From Jejuia pallidilutea (lineage in GTDB: Bacteria; Bacteroidota; Bacteroidia; Flavobacteriales; Flavobacteriaceae), in the NCBI RefSeq assembly GCF_002973595.1, contig NZ_PVEO01000007.1, positions 62,001 to 126,000 of the forward strand: DNA of 64,000 nt, in the 5' to 3' direction. Under the pieces are notes generated by a model. That model had not been told where the DNA came from and made no database searches. It was given only the letters and a program-made list of their open reading frames with translations. The position numbers and the translations under genes are program-made. Shown here piece by piece: positions 35,564 to 45,051 of the stretch. Each line of letters opens with the position of its first letter. The stretch's first letter is position 1.

Positions 35564-36730
35564 TTATAGTCTCCTAAGATGATAAATTAAAAATAAATAC
35601 CTTGCAAATACTGCTGTAAGGAGGGGGATAAGTCCAATAGCAAAAACCTGTACGCCAGTTATCCAATGGAATACCATTAGGCACAATAAAATCACCAAAA
35701 ACTTTAAATATTTATTAAGCCATTTGCTCATTTTAGTTTTAAAAATTTGAAATAGAATAATGAGGTTTAAGGGGTTTGCCCACAATAAGTTATAATTGTT
35801 ATGGGTTGCCTCGTGGTCTGTTGCAAACCATAACAACAAAATAACAACGCCAGCTAAACCTGTAATTGTAAAAATAGCGATATCTAAAGTTTTAGTGCGT
35901 TTTTGTTGCTTGTAATCTTTATAGGTGATGTATATGATAAGTATACCGATGAGACTGAAAATAAATAGCGGACTAGTAATAAAGTTTGAACTTGTAGGTA
36001 CAGGTTTTGCAGCATAAAGCGTACTGCTACTTTTTATTAAAGGGGTTTTCTCAGTTCCTTTTGTAGCATTTTTAAAAAAACTGTGTGTGTTTTTAGGTAA
36101 AAACATATGCTGTTCTGGAGTAGCCGTTTGGTCTATTACAGCACCTAAGGCTAAATCTATACCTAAACTTCCCCAAGAATTTTTATTTAAATTGTCTTGA
36201 ATAAGAGTTCTAAACGTAGCTTCTTCGTAATCTTCAGGAATATTAAACTGTATTGTATTATTACATGTAATATTTGCTACATCTTTAATTTTAGTTGCAC
36301 AATTATCAAAAAAGAAATCATAGAGATAGCGTCTGTTTTCTGGTTTATAGTTTTCAATTAGAGCATCAAAAAGCTTTTGTTTTTCAGCCTTAGATAGGTT
36401 TAAAGTTTGTTGTTTAATAGTTCTATTCTGTTCAGTATAAACATTGTAGAAGTCATCAAATCGGTTTAAACCAATTAAATAATTAAGCTTTCCTTGTGCA
36501 AATTTTAGTATAAAATTAGGGGCTTCAAAATCGTAAACACCATAATTAAATACCAAATCAAAACCTTTTTCTTCATCTTTAATACGAAATGCACTATGGC
36601 CAAAAGCATCATTTAGAGATGTTCCGGGGCCAATGGTTAATACGCTAACATCAGCGCCATCAGAAAGTTGCTGTTGTGCACCAACGAATATGGAAAATAA
36701 TAAGAAAAATAACAATAATACTCTTTGCAT
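35564..36730 (-). CDS. DUF4105 domain membrane protein
   Basis: A 388-residue envelope protein. Residues 1-18 (MQRVLLLFFLLFSIFVGAQ) are a signal peptide ending in the A-Q cleavage site common in this phylum. Residues about 25-185 are a DUF4105 domain, a papain-like fold region, with SLNDAFGHSAFRIKDE near 38 (candidate His) and DFFFDNCATKIKDV near 142 (candidate Cys). The C-terminal third has about four membrane helices from 250 on. Function is unknown; the H and N-C arrangement hints at a peptidase or amidase-like activity. It overlaps the upstream PorV-like gene by one base, so the two are co-expressed. A 131-base gap with nothing recognisable separates it from the convergent sugar transferase. 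Confidence 0.83.
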   Translation of the reverse strand: MQRVLLLFFLLFSIFVGAQQQLSDGADVSVLTIGPGTSLNDAFGHSAFRIKDEEKGFDLVFNYGVYDFEAPNFILKFAQGKLNYLIGLNRFDDFYNVYTEQNRTIKQQTLNLSKAEKQKLFDALIENYKPENRRYLYDFFFDNCATKIKDVANITCNNTIQFNIPEDYEEATFRTLIQDNLNKNSWGSLGIDLALGAVIDQTATPEQHMFLPKNTHSFFKNATKGTEKTPLIKSSSTLYAAKPVPTSSNFITSPLFIFSLIGILIIYITYKDYKQQKRTKTLDIAIFTITGLAGVVILLLWFATDHEATHNNYNLLWANPLNLIILFQIFKTKMSKWLNKYLKFLVILLCLMVFHWITGVQVFAIGLIPLLTAVFARYLFLIYHLRRL

Positions 36731-37827
36731 TATCTAAAGATACTAAAATCAAGTTTTAACGAAAATACGTTGGAATAGAGTGCTACGCTTTGGTCTCCAA
36801 TATCAGTAAAAGCATAATCTATTTGCACTCCATTATATTTAAAACCAACACCAAAGCTAGGTTGAAAACTTAGTTGCTCAGTGTTATCTATTTGTAATTC
36901 GTTTTGAAAATTACCAACACCACCGCGTAAATATACCATGTCTACATAACCAAACTCAAAGCCCAGAGCAGGATTTATGCTTGCAAAAGAGGACGAGATA
37001 ATATCGTTATTTTCAGCAAAACGTACATTTAAGTTGGCTGAAGTTAACAGCGTGTAGTCGTAATTAAATGTTAGTAATTTAGAAATGCCAATTTGTAATT
37101 TGGGGATGGTAATTTCGGTAGTTTCAGGTAGTTCTTGGTTTTGCCCTTCTACAGCATTACTAATGGTTGCAAATTGTTCCTCGTCTATAGCCCAAGCGTT
37201 AAACGTAGTTGTAATGTCTCTAGCCATTACACCAAATTTCCAGTTGTTTTGTGTTTCAAACTGTACGCCAAAATCTAAGCCAAAACCCCAAGATGAGGCA
37301 AAGTCTCCAATAATTCTGCGAATTACTTTTGCATTTACACCGTAATTAAGTCCTTGGACGGGAAGCTTTCTGGCATACGAAAAAGTTAAGCCGTAATCGG
37401 CAGTGGAGAACAAACTAATTCTATCGTAATTGATATTGCCTTGTTCGTCAATAAGTTGTGTTGTGTTTAAAATATCATCAACAGCAAATCTAATTAACGA
37501 AATACCAACTGCGCTTCTATCATCTAAAGGCATTGCAAATGCAGCATAGTCGTAGTTAGCAATATTTGCAAAATAGCTTGAGTGCATTAAAGCTAATTGA
37601 TTATCTTCTATATGTACCAAACCAGCAGGATTCCAATAGGCAGCATTTACATCATTAGAGTGCGCAGTAACAGCACTACTCATACCTAAAGCAGCAGCAT
37701 CTACACCAATATTCATAAACTCATTAGAATATTTTCTAACGGTTTGGCTAAAGGTGAACAGCGTTATTAAGCTAAATAATGCGGTAGTGTAATGTTTCAA
37801 TCGCAATTTTTTTACAAAGATGCACAT
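36730..37827 (-). CDS. PorV/PorQ family outer-membrane beta-barrel protein
   Basis: A 365-residue predicted outer-membrane barrel. After a signal peptide (hydrophobic segment TTALFSLITLFTFSQT), the sequence reads FMNIGVDAAALGMSSAVTAH and NDVNAAYWNPAGLVH, the diagnostic N-terminal block of the PorV/PorQ/FadL-like group. The remainder alternates short beta strands and ends with SVALYSNVFSLKLDFSIF, a C-terminal aromatic typical of barrels. PorV itself shuttles cargo in type IX secretion; this relative may serve T9SS or another surface role. The annotated ATG gives a slightly long N-region; a TTG nine codons in is an alternative start. Confidence 0.83.
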   Translation of the reverse strand: MCIFVKKLRLKHYTTALFSLITLFTFSQTVRKYSNEFMNIGVDAAALGMSSAVTAHSNDVNAAYWNPAGLVHIEDNQLALMHSSYFANIANYDYAAFAMPLDDRSAVGISLIRFAVDDILNTTQLIDEQGNINYDRISLFSTADYGLTFSYARKLPVQGLNYGVNAKVIRRIIGDFASSWGFGLDFGVQFETQNNWKFGVMARDITTTFNAWAIDEEQFATISNAVEGQNQELPETTEITIPKLQIGISKLLTFNYDYTLLTSANLNVRFAENNDIISSSFASINPALGFEFGYVDMVYLRGGVGNFQNELQIDNTEQLSFQPSFGVGFKYNGVQIDYAFTDIGDQSVALYSNVFSLKLDFSIFR

Positions 37828-37947
37828 AATACCAGTTTTATCATAAAATATAATGCCGAAAACATAGTTTTGTGTGCTCTCATATAACGTTAAACTATTT
37901 TATTTGTTGCTTATATGCTTCAAATTTTAGCAGATATTGTTTAATAG

Positions 37948-37979
37948 TTGCATGTAACAAAAATTGTTTGTTATTTTTA
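37948..37979 (+). promoter_or_regulatory. Candidate Bacteroidota promoter for pssA
   Basis: A TTG at 37948-37950 and TATTTTTA at 37972-37979, with 21 bases between them, match TTG-N17-23-TAnnTTTG at all but the last base. The element ends 17 bases before the ATG at 37997. The rest of the 168-base divergent gap showed nothing else that I can name. Confidence 0.4.
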
Positions 37980-37996
37980 CAAAAATATTACTTTAC

Positions 37997-38737
37997 ATGA
38001 AGCGATACATACCTAATGCACTTACTCTTCTTAATTTATTGTGTGGTTGTATTGCAGTGCTTTTTACTGTTAACGATAATTTTATTTCAGCGGCAATATT
38101 TGTGTTTCTTGGTATATTCTTTGATTTTTTTGATGGATTTGCAGCTAGACAACTAAATGCACAAGGCGAACTGGGTTTGCAATTAGATTCTTTAGCAGAT
38201 GTTGTAACTAGTGGTTTGGTTCCAGGCATTGTAATGTTTAAGCTTTTGGGTTTAACAGAACTTGGATGGACGGATAGTAGTTATAACAATTTTCAAATAT
38301 CGTTATATGAACTAACAGGTGGTGGATATTTGCCATTTTTGGGTTTAGCAATTACTCTGGCTTCAGCTTACAGATTAGCCAAGTTTAATATAGATACAGA
38401 ACAACAAAGTTTTTTTAAGGGGTTACCAACACCTGCTAACGCTTTGTTGGTTATTTCCTTGCCATTAATACTAAAATTTCAGAATAACGATTTTATAAAC
38501 CAAATAATTTTAAACAAATGGTTTTTAATAGGTTTTACCATATTTAGTTGCTGGATTTTAACATCAAACATTAAACTCTTTGCATTAAAATTTAAAACAT
38601 ATGGTTTTAAGGCTAATGCAACACGCTATATTTTTATAATTTTATGTTTGGTAATGCTGGTTACACTACATTTTGCAGCTATCCCTATTATTATCTTACT
38701 TTACATTGTAATGTCGCTTTTAGATAATTTAACTTAA
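37997..38737 (+). CDS. pssA: CDP-diacylglycerol--serine O-phosphatidyltransferase
   Basis: A 246-residue inner-membrane CDP-alcohol phosphatidyltransferase that makes phosphatidylserine, precursor of phosphatidylethanolamine. The family signature D-G-x2-A-R-x8-G-x3-D-x3-D is complete: D46, G47, A50, R51, G60, D64 and D68, within FDFFDGFAARQLNAQGELG and LQLDSLADVV. KRYIPNALTLLNLLCGCIAV at the start and GLPTPANALLV near 160 are specific to the PssA branch. About seven membrane segments follow. ATG at 37997 is preferred to an upstream in-frame start at 37964, which lies in the promoter. Confidence 0.93.
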   Translation: MKRYIPNALTLLNLLCGCIAVLFTVNDNFISAAIFVFLGIFFDFFDGFAARQLNAQGELGLQLDSLADVVTSGLVPGIVMFKLLGLTELGWTDSSYNNFQISLYELTGGGYLPFLGLAITLASAYRLAKFNIDTEQQSFFKGLPTPANALLVISLPLILKFQNNDFINQIILNKWFLIGFTIFSCWILTSNIKLFALKFKTYGFKANATRYIFIILCLVMLVTLHFAAIPIIILLYIVMSLLDNLT

Positions 38738-38754
38738 AAAAAAATTAGAACAAT

Positions 38755-39648
38755 ATGGCTTCAGGTTTTTTTGCGTTGTTAGATGATATAGCTGCCTTAA
38801 TGGACGATGTAGTGGTAATGAGCAAAATTTCTACAAAAAAAACTGCGGGAATTTTAGGTGATGATTTAGCTGTTAATGCAGAAAAAGCTACAGGTTTCGT
38901 GGCTTCTAGAGAGTTACCAGTTTTGTTGGCTATAACAAAAGGATCTGCACTTAATAAATTAATAATACTACCAATTGCTTTTTTACTTAGTGCTTTTGCG
39001 CCATGGGCTATAACATTGGCTTTAATTCTTGGCGCAATTTATTTAGCTTTTGAAGGTGCTGAGAAAATATACGAGTTTTTTGTGCCTCATGCTCATGAAA
39101 CAGATAATGGAATAGATTTAAAAACAGAACTTACTGATGAAGAAAGGGTTGTGGCTGAAAAAATGAAAATAAAGTCGGCCATTTTTACCGATTTTATTTT
39201 GTCTGTTGAAATAGTGATAATTGCTTTGGGTACTGTTTTAGGAGAACCTATACTATTTCAAATACTAGTAGTTTCTATTGTTTGCATTATAGCTACAGTT
39301 GGGGTTTACGGTATTGTGGCACTTATTGTGAGAATGGATGATTTTGGCTATAGGCTGGTGCGTTTTAGTAAAAAAGAAAAGAGTATTTCTAAATATATAG
39401 GTAACTTTTTAATTAGGGCATTACCAGTGGTTATTAAAAGTTTAGCCGTTATAGGTACTATTGCATTAATTTTGGTAGCTGGGGGTATTTTTATTCATAA
39501 TGTAGAATATATTCATCATGCCACCGAAGATATAAACTTACCTTCAATACTTATAGAGTTTATTGTTGGCTTAATTGTAGGCTTTTTAGCCTTAATAGTC
39601 ATTAAAACATTTAAGTTTCTGCTTAAAAAAATTAAACGGCATAAGTAG
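38755..39648 (+). CDS. DUF808 (YedI-like) inner-membrane protein
   Basis: A 297-residue polytopic membrane protein. It begins MASGFFALLDDIAALMDDVV, then SKISTKKTAGILGDDLAVNA and ATGFVASRELPVLLAITKGS, the diagnostic N-terminal blocks of the DUF808/YedI family. Six or so membrane helices are visible from residue 70, ending in a lysine-rich tail. The family is widespread and of unknown function. It starts 17 bases after pssA and probably shares its transcript. Confidence 0.9.
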   Translation: MASGFFALLDDIAALMDDVVVMSKISTKKTAGILGDDLAVNAEKATGFVASRELPVLLAITKGSALNKLIILPIAFLLSAFAPWAITLALILGAIYLAFEGAEKIYEFFVPHAHETDNGIDLKTELTDEERVVAEKMKIKSAIFTDFILSVEIVIIALGTVLGEPILFQILVVSIVCIIATVGVYGIVALIVRMDDFGYRLVRFSKKEKSISKYIGNFLIRALPVVIKSLAVIGTIALILVAGGIFIHNVEYIHHATEDINLPSILIEFIVGLIVGFLALIVIKTFKFLLKKIKRHK

Positions 39649-39699
39649 TAGAATTAATTTCGAATTTACTTTTTACAAAATTAAAATTGTTTAATTCTA

Positions 39700-39723
39700 T
39701 CATTCCTCCGAAAACAGGAATGA
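39700..39723. repeat. Palindromic intergenic repeat
   Basis: TCATTCCT (39700-39707) and AGGAATGA (39716-39723) are a perfect 8-base inverted repeat around the loop CCGAAAAC. The core resembles the dispersed palindromes of the form ATTCC-x-CGAAA-x-GGAAT known from many bacterial genomes. It lies between convergent genes and has no T-run, so it is not a standard terminator. Confidence 0.6.
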
Positions 39724-39752
39724 CAGGAACGATTTAAGGAAAAAAAGGTGTT

Positions 39753-40493
39753 TTATTCTCTGATCTTCTTTTTACGCAACTCAAAATTCTGACCGAGATA
39801 AACCTTACGTACCATAGCATCATTGGCTAATTCTTCGGGTTCCCCAGCTTTAAGAATACTACCTTCAAACATTAAATACGTTCTGTCGGTAATGGCTAGC
39901 GTTTCTTGTACATTATGGTCGGTTATTAAAATACCAATATTTTTTTTGGTGAGTTGTGCCACGATACGTTGAATATCTTCCACCGCAACAGGGTCTACAC
40001 CAGCAAAGGGTTCGTCTAAGAGAATAAAATTAGGGTCGGTAGCCAAAGCCCGTGCTATTTCTGTGCGGCGACGCTCTCCACCAGATAATAAATCGCCACG
40101 ATTTTTACGGATATGACCTAAACCAAACTCTTCTATTAACGATTCCATTTTCATGCGTTGCTCCTTCTTACTTAATTTAGTAAGTTGCAGTACACTTAAA
40201 ATATTGTCTTCAATACTTAATTTTCTAAATACAGAAGCTTCTTGAGCCAAATATCCAATACCATTTTGTGCGCGTTTGTACATGGGGTACTTTGTAATTT
40301 CGGTATTGTCTAGGTAAATATGTCCACCGTTTGGTTTTATCAAACCTACAATCATATAAAAAGAAGTGGTTTTACCAGCACCATTAGGTCCTAACAAACC
40401 TACAATTTCTCCTTGGTTTACTTCCAAAGAAACATCTTTTACTACTTTTCGTCCGCTGTAGGACTTCATTAAATTTTCGGCTCTTAAAATCAT
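39753..40493 (-). CDS. lptB: LPS export ABC transporter ATP-binding protein
   Basis: A 246-residue ATPase of the LptBFGC complex that extracts LPS from the inner membrane. Walker [10 protein letters not shown] is at 35-43, the Q-loop is [14 protein letters not shown], the signature [16 protein letters not shown] lies near 136-151 and Walker [17 protein letters not shown] near 156-171. [12 protein letters not shown] and EPFAGVDP are characteristic of LptB rather than other ATPases. LptF/G/C are not in this window. It lies 23 bases downstream of an AhpD-like gene in a minus-strand run with kdsD-like and tatC genes; the isomerase at the head of that run also serves LPS synthesis. Confidence 0.95.
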   Translation of the reverse strand: MILRAENLMKSYSGRKVVKDVSLEVNQGEIVGLLGPNGAGKTTSFYMIVGLIKPNGGHIYLDNTEITKYPMYKRAQNGIGYLAQEASVFRKLSIEDNILSVLQLTKLSKKEQRMKMESLIEEFGLGHIRKNRGDLLSGGERRRTEIARALATDPNFILLDEPFAGVDPVAVEDIQRIVAQLTKKNIGILITDHNVQETLAITDRTYLMFEGSILKAGEPEELANDAMVRKVYLGQNFELRKKKIRE

Positions 40494-40516
40494 ACTTGCA
40501 ATAACGTAAATTTTAT

Positions 40517-40864
40517 TTATTTATTGGCTTCCAGGGCATCCCAAAATTCGTAAGCACGACGTAAATGTGGAATAACTATGGTGCCACCCACCAAAGTTGC
40601 TATGCTTAAAGCCTCTACAACTTCTTCTTTTTTTAATCCAAGATTGTAGCTGGTTTCTAAATGGTATTTCACACAATCATCACATCGCAATACGGCAGAT
40701 GCTACCAAACCAAGGAGTTCTTTTGTTTTTACATCTAAGGCACCATCTGTATAGGCGTTGGTATCTAAATTAAAAATACGTTTTATGATTTTATTGTTGT
40801 CTGCTAAAATCTTATCGTTCATTTTGGTACGATACGTATTGAATTCTTCTACTGAATTAGGCAT
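40517..40864 (-). CDS. Carboxymuconolactone decarboxylase/AhpD-like protein
   Basis: A 115-residue all-helical protein of the CMD/AhpD superfamily. The redox-type motif [20 protein letters not shown] contains C-x-x-C followed three residues later by His, the arrangement of the AhpD active site, and [20 protein letters not shown] completes the fold. A peroxidase-linked or disulfide-reductase role is possible; the true substrate is not known. Its ATG lies eight bases inside the end of tatC, so it is coupled to it. Confidence 0.88.
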   Translation of the reverse strand: MPNSVEEFNTYRTKMNDKILADNNKIIKRIFNLDTNAYTDGALDVKTKELLGLVASAVLRCDDCVKYHLETSYNLGLKKEEVVEALSIATLVGGTIVIPHLRRAYEFWDALEANK

Positions 40865-41681
40865 GTGTTTTTACTTTTTTACGTTGACCTTTTATAACTA
40901 GTTTAGAAATATAAATACTTACTTGGTATAGCACCAATATTGGAATTGCAACAATAATTTGACTTGCAATATCTGGAGGGGTTATTATAGCAGAAAGTAT
41001 TAAAACTATTACTAGGGCATATTTTCTGTATTTACGTAAAAACTCTGGTGTTACCAATCCTACTTTAGTTAAAAAATAGATGATGATTGGTAGTTCGAAA
41101 ATTAAACCAGAAGCTAAAACCGAAGCTCTTACTAGGCCTATATATGAACTTATATCTATTTGATTATCTACTTTGGCAGAAATACTATAATTAGCCAAAA
41201 AGTTGATGGAAAGTGGGCAAACAATGTAATATCCAAAAAGTACACCTAAGAAAAATAAGAAGGATGAAATTATTATAAAACCTCTGGAATGTTTGCGTTC
41301 TTTTTGATGCATTGCAGGACTTATAAAACGCCACAATTCAAAAATTACGTAAGGAAATGCTATGATAAATCCCCCAAGAACTGCTGTCCAAATATCGGCA
41401 GAAAATTGTCCTGCCATGGTTCTGTTCTGTAAAATAAGTGGAATTTTTTCGCCACAAAACGTAGTTTCTACGTTAATAAAATTGGCGGTTTTACATAAAA
41501 AATCGTACGTTGGAAAACTCATTTCTAGCGGTGCAAAAATAATTTCATCAAAAATAAATCTGCTAGAGAGAAATGCTATTGTGCCAACAATTACTATGGC
41601 TACTACAATTCTTATTAAGTGCCAGCGTAGTTCTTCAAGATGGTCTAAAAAAGACATCTCATTTACATCTTTTTTTGCCAT
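40857..41681 (-). CDS. tatC: Twin-arginine translocase subunit TatC
   Basis: A 274-residue inner-membrane protein with six hydrophobic segments. MSFLDHLEELRWHLIRIVVA is the conserved N-terminal TatC motif with the signal-peptide-binding Glu residues, and FELWRFISPAMHQKERKHSR is the cytoplasmic loop signature. ASVLASGLIFELPIIIYFLT and KYRKYALVIVLILSAIITPP follow as expected. It is the receptor for folded proteins with RR signal peptides. TatA is not visible in the window. An insertion around residues 50-90 (FPTYDFLCKTANFINVETTF) extends the first periplasmic loop, which is common in Bacteroidota. It overlaps the isomerase upstream by one base. Confidence 0.95.
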   Translation of the reverse strand: MAKKDVNEMSFLDHLEELRWHLIRIVVAIVIVGTIAFLSSRFIFDEIIFAPLEMSFPTYDFLCKTANFINVETTFCGEKIPLILQNRTMAGQFSADIWTAVLGGFIIAFPYVIFELWRFISPAMHQKERKHSRGFIIISSFLFFLGVLFGYYIVCPLSINFLANYSISAKVDNQIDISSYIGLVRASVLASGLIFELPIIIYFLTKVGLVTPEFLRKYRKYALVIVLILSAIITPPDIASQIIVAIPILVLYQVSIYISKLVIKGQRKKVKTHA

Positions 41682-42646
41682 TATATAATACCTTCTTTTA
41701 CTAAATCGTGTAAATGAATAACACCAGCATATTTACCATTGTCTTCAACCAGCAATTGTGTTATTCCAAAATCTTCCATTAATTCTTTTGCATCTACTGC
41801 CATGGCTTCAGGAGAAATTCTTTTAGGATTTTCACTCATAATGTCCTTGGCTGTTAACGACGAGAAATCATCGGTTTTACTTAGCATTCTACGTAAATCA
41901 CCATCAGTAATTACACCTATAATTTTATCGTTTTCAATTACTGCCGTAACGCCAAGAAGTTTTTCAGATATTTCTACAATTACTTCTTTTATACTAGCGT
42001 TGGCATCTACTTGGGGTCTTTGGTTTACCGAAGAAATATTGTGTACTCTTAAATACAGCTTTTTACCTAAAGAGCCACCAGGGTGGTATTTAGCAAAGTC
42101 TTTACTAGAAAATCCGCGTTTTTCTAATAAGCAAATTGCAAGGGCATCACCTATAACTAATTGCGCTGTTGTACTCGTGGTTGGTGCTAAATTATTTGGG
42201 CATGCTTCTTTTTCTACATAAGCATTTAATACAAAATCGGCCTGTAGACCCAAAAAAGAATCTTTGTTGCCGGTTATTGCAATCATTTTGTTGTGCGCGC
42301 TTTTAATCAAGGGCACCAATACTTTAATTTCGGGAGTGTTACCACTTTTAGAAATACAGATTACAACATCGTCTTCTAATATTAACCCTAAATCGCCATG
42401 AATAGCATCGGCAGCATGCATAAAAATGGCTGGCGTACCTGTAGAATTTAAAGTTGCCACAATTTTACTAGCAATTATGGCACTTTTACCAATACCAGTA
42501 ATCACCACACGCCCTTTAGAGTTATAAATAAGGTTTACAGCATCAGCAAAATTATCATCAATTAGAGTTGATAAGTGTAAAATGGCCTTAGCCTCCATTT
42601 CTACAGTTTGTTTTGCCACATTAATAATTTCTGCTTTACTATTCAA
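41681..42646 (-). CDS. kdsD: KpsF/GutQ family arabinose-5-phosphate isomerase
   Basis: A 321-residue enzyme interconverting ribulose-5-phosphate and arabinose-5-phosphate, the first step to KDO for lipid A core. The SIS domain (residues about 30-170) contains VVITGIGKSAIIASKIVATL, STGTPAIFMHAADAIHGDLG and VVICISKSGNTPEIK. Two CBS domains follow at 200-320, with IIGVITDGDLRRML. The conserved Lys, Glu and His residues of the KdsD active site are present in their usual blocks. It heads a minus-strand run with tatC, the AhpD-like gene and lptB. Confidence 0.9.
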   Translation of the reverse strand: MNSKAEIINVAKQTVEMEAKAILHLSTLIDDNFADAVNLIYNSKGRVVITGIGKSAIIASKIVATLNSTGTPAIFMHAADAIHGDLGLILEDDVVICISKSGNTPEIKVLVPLIKSAHNKMIAITGNKDSFLGLQADFVLNAYVEKEACPNNLAPTTSTTAQLVIGDALAICLLEKRGFSSKDFAKYHPGGSLGKKLYLRVHNISSVNQRPQVDANASIKEVIVEISEKLLGVTAVIENDKIIGVITDGDLRRMLSKTDDFSSLTAKDIMSENPKRISPEAMAVDAKELMEDFGITQLLVEDNGKYAGVIHLHDLVKEGII

Positions 42647-42666
42647 AATTTATAAGTTTTATAGTA

Positions 42667-42697
42667 TTGTACTCAATTAAAGATTTTGTTATCTTTA
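42667..42697 (+). promoter_or_regulatory. Candidate Bacteroidota promoter for recQ
   Basis: TTG at 42667-42669 and TATCTTTA at 42690-42697 are 20 bases apart and match the phylum consensus except for the last base. It would give a leader of about 145 bases before the ATG at 42850. Nothing else nameable was seen in the 203-base divergent gap. Confidence 0.4.
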
Positions 42698-42849
42698 TCA
42701 GTAGCCAATTTAAAATTTTATTGTAAATTCAAATTTCGTTACAAAACTAACGAAAAAAAGAATGAGGGCTCTCCATATCCATTGCTAAAATTAATAGTTT
42801 GTAACAGCAAGGTATGATAATTAATTAGTTAACAAATTTTACAAGTTTT

Positions 42850-45051
42850 ATGTCTATTGCAAAAGTTGATTTGCACGATGCACTAAAAAAGTATTTCGGG
42901 TTTAATAAATTTAAAGGACTCCAAGAAGGAGTAGTAAAAAGTATTTTAGAAGGCAATCACACCTTTGTGATAATGCCTACTGGAGGTGGTAAATCGCTTT
43001 GTTACCAATTACCAGCTTTAATGCAAGAAGGTACAGCCATTGTAGTGTCACCGCTTATCGCGTTAATGAAGAATCAAGTAGACGCAATAAGAGGTCTTTC
43101 AAATGAAGATGGTATTGCACACGTTTTAAATTCTTCTCTTAATAAAACCGAAATAAAACGTGTAAAGGAAGATATTACTAACGGTGTTACAAAATTACTA
43201 TACGTTGCACCAGAATCTTTAACCAAAGAAGAGAATGTTGAATTTTTGCGTACAGTAAAAATTTCGTTTATGGCCATTGATGAGGCTCACTGTATCAGCG
43301 AATGGGGGCACGATTTTAGGCCAGAATACCGAAACCTAAGACATATTATTGGGAGAATTGGCGATGATATTCCAATTATAGGTTTAACAGCCACAGCTAC
43401 CCCAAAAGTACAGGAAGATATTATTAAAAATTTAGGAATTTCTGGGGCTACCACATTTAAGGCGTCTTTTAACAGGCCAAATTTGTTTTACGAAGTACGC
43501 CCAAAAACCAAAACTGTAGATGTTGATATTATTCGGTTTATAAAACAAAATGAAGGAAAATCTGGTATTGTATATTGTTTAAGTAGAAAACGTGTAGAAG
43601 AGTTAGCACAAGTTCTACAAGTAAATGGCGTTAAAGCGGTGCCTTACCATGCAGGTTTAGATGCCAAAACTAGATCTAGCCATCAAGACATGTTTTTAAT
43701 GGAAGATGTAGATGTTGTTGTGGCAACCATTGCCTTTGGTATGGGTATAGACAAACCAGATGTACGCTTTGTTATACATCACGATATTCCTAAAAGTATA
43801 GAGAGTTATTACCAAGAAACAGGGCGTGCAGGAAGAGATGGGGGCGAAGGCCACTGTTTAGCCTATTATGCTTATAAGGATATTGAAAAGCTTGAAAAAT
43901 TTATGTCTGGCAAGCCAGTTGCAGAACAAGAAATTGGGCACGCTTTATTACAAGAAGTTGTTGCTTTTGCAGAAACCTCTATTTCTAGGCGAAAATTTAT
44001 TCTTCATTATTTTGGTGAGGAATTTGATAACGAAACAGGTGAAGGTGGCGATATGGATGATAACGTTCGTAACCCTAAAAAGAAAACCGAAGCTAAAGAT
44101 AATGCCAAAATTCTTTTAGATATTGTAAAAGGTACCAATGCAAAGTATAAATCTAAAGATTTAGTAAACGTAATAATTGGTAAAGAAAATGCGCTAATTA
44201 ATTCTCATAAAACAAATGAGCAACCGTTCTTTGGAAAAGGAAAGCACGAAGAGGCTACCTACTGGATGGCTTTATTGAGACAATTGTTAGTGGCTGGTTA
44301 TTTAAGAAAAGACATAGAGACGTATGGCGTTATAAAACTAAACCCAGAAGGAGAGGATTTTATTAAAAATCCTAAATCCTTTATGATGACCGAAGACCAT
44401 GTGTTTGATAGCAATGACGACGCAGGTATTATTACCGCTGAAAAAGGTGGCGGTGGTGTTGCCGATGAAAAATTAATGGAAATGCTTAAAGATTTGCGCA
44501 AAAAGAATGCAAAAAAGCTAGGTGTGCCTCCATTTGTTATTTTTCAAGACCCATCGTTAGAGGATATGGCATTAAAATATCCTATTAACCTTACAGAACT
44601 AAGTAACGTTCATGGTGTGGGTGATGGAAAGGCAAAAAAGTATGGTAAAGACTTTGTTGCACTTATTGCAAACTATGTTGAGGAAAACGATATTGTTCGA
44701 CCAGACGATCTTGTTGTAAAATCTACAGGAAGTAACTCTGCAAACAAGTTATATATTATCCAAAACGTTGATAGAAAACTACCGCTAGACGATATAGCAT
44801 CTTCTAAAGGCATGTCTATGGAAGAGTTTATTAAAGAAATGGAAGCTATTGTGTTTTCTGGAACTAAGTTAAATATAGATTATTGGATTGAGGAAATTCT
44901 AGACGAAGATCAGCAAGAAGAAATTCACGACTATTTTATGGAGTCTGAAACTGATAGTATACAAGAAGCCATAGAAGAATTTGATGGTGATTACGACGAT
45001 GAGGAACTACGTTTGTATAGAATAAAGTTTATTAGTGAAGTGGCTAATTAA
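42850..45051 (+). CDS. recQ: ATP-dependent DNA helicase RecQ, RQC zinc cysteines absent
   Basis: A 733-residue superfamily 2 helicase for recombination and fork repair. Walker A is MPTGGGKS at 42-49, the DEAH box is [19 protein letters not shown] near 142-160, motif III is GLTATATP, and motifs V-VI include [20 protein letters not shown] and [13 protein letters not shown] winged-helix region and an HRDC-like domain ([20 protein letters not shown]) follow; the C-terminus is acidic. In E. coli RecQ four cysteines bind zinc after the helicase core. Here [16 protein letters not shown] and the following acidic stretch through about residue 410 have no cysteines. This may be a lineage feature or a functional change; the helicase motifs are intact. 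Confidence 0.95.
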   Translation: MSIAKVDLHDALKKYFGFNKFKGLQEGVVKSILEGNHTFVIMPTGGGKSLCYQLPALMQEGTAIVVSPLIALMKNQVDAIRGLSNEDGIAHVLNSSLNKTEIKRVKEDITNGVTKLLYVAPESLTKEENVEFLRTVKISFMAIDEAHCISEWGHDFRPEYRNLRHIIGRIGDDIPIIGLTATATPKVQEDIIKNLGISGATTFKASFNRPNLFYEVRPKTKTVDVDIIRFIKQNEGKSGIVYCLSRKRVEELAQVLQVNGVKAVPYHAGLDAKTRSSHQDMFLMEDVDVVVATIAFGMGIDKPDVRFVIHHDIPKSIESYYQETGRAGRDGGEGHCLAYYAYKDIEKLEKFMSGKPVAEQEIGHALLQEVVAFAETSISRRKFILHYFGEEFDNETGEGGDMDDNVRNPKKKTEAKDNAKILLDIVKGTNAKYKSKDLVNVIIGKENALINSHKTNEQPFFGKGKHEEATYWMALLRQLLVAGYLRKDIETYGVIKLNPEGEDFIKNPKSFMMTEDHVFDSNDDAGIITAEKGGGGVADEKLMEMLKDLRKKNAKKLGVPPFVIFQDPSLEDMALKYPINLTELSNVHGVGDGKAKKYGKDFVALIANYVEENDIVRPDDLVVKSTGSNSANKLYIIQNVDRKLPLDDIASSKGMSMEEFIKEMEAIVFSGTKLNIDYWIEEILDEDQQEEIHDYFMESETDSIQEAIEEFDGDYDDEELRLYRIKFISEVAN

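Noticed and set aside
41739-42221. Plus-strand open frame of 160 codons
   Set aside because: Shadow of the KpsF/GutQ isomerase gene.
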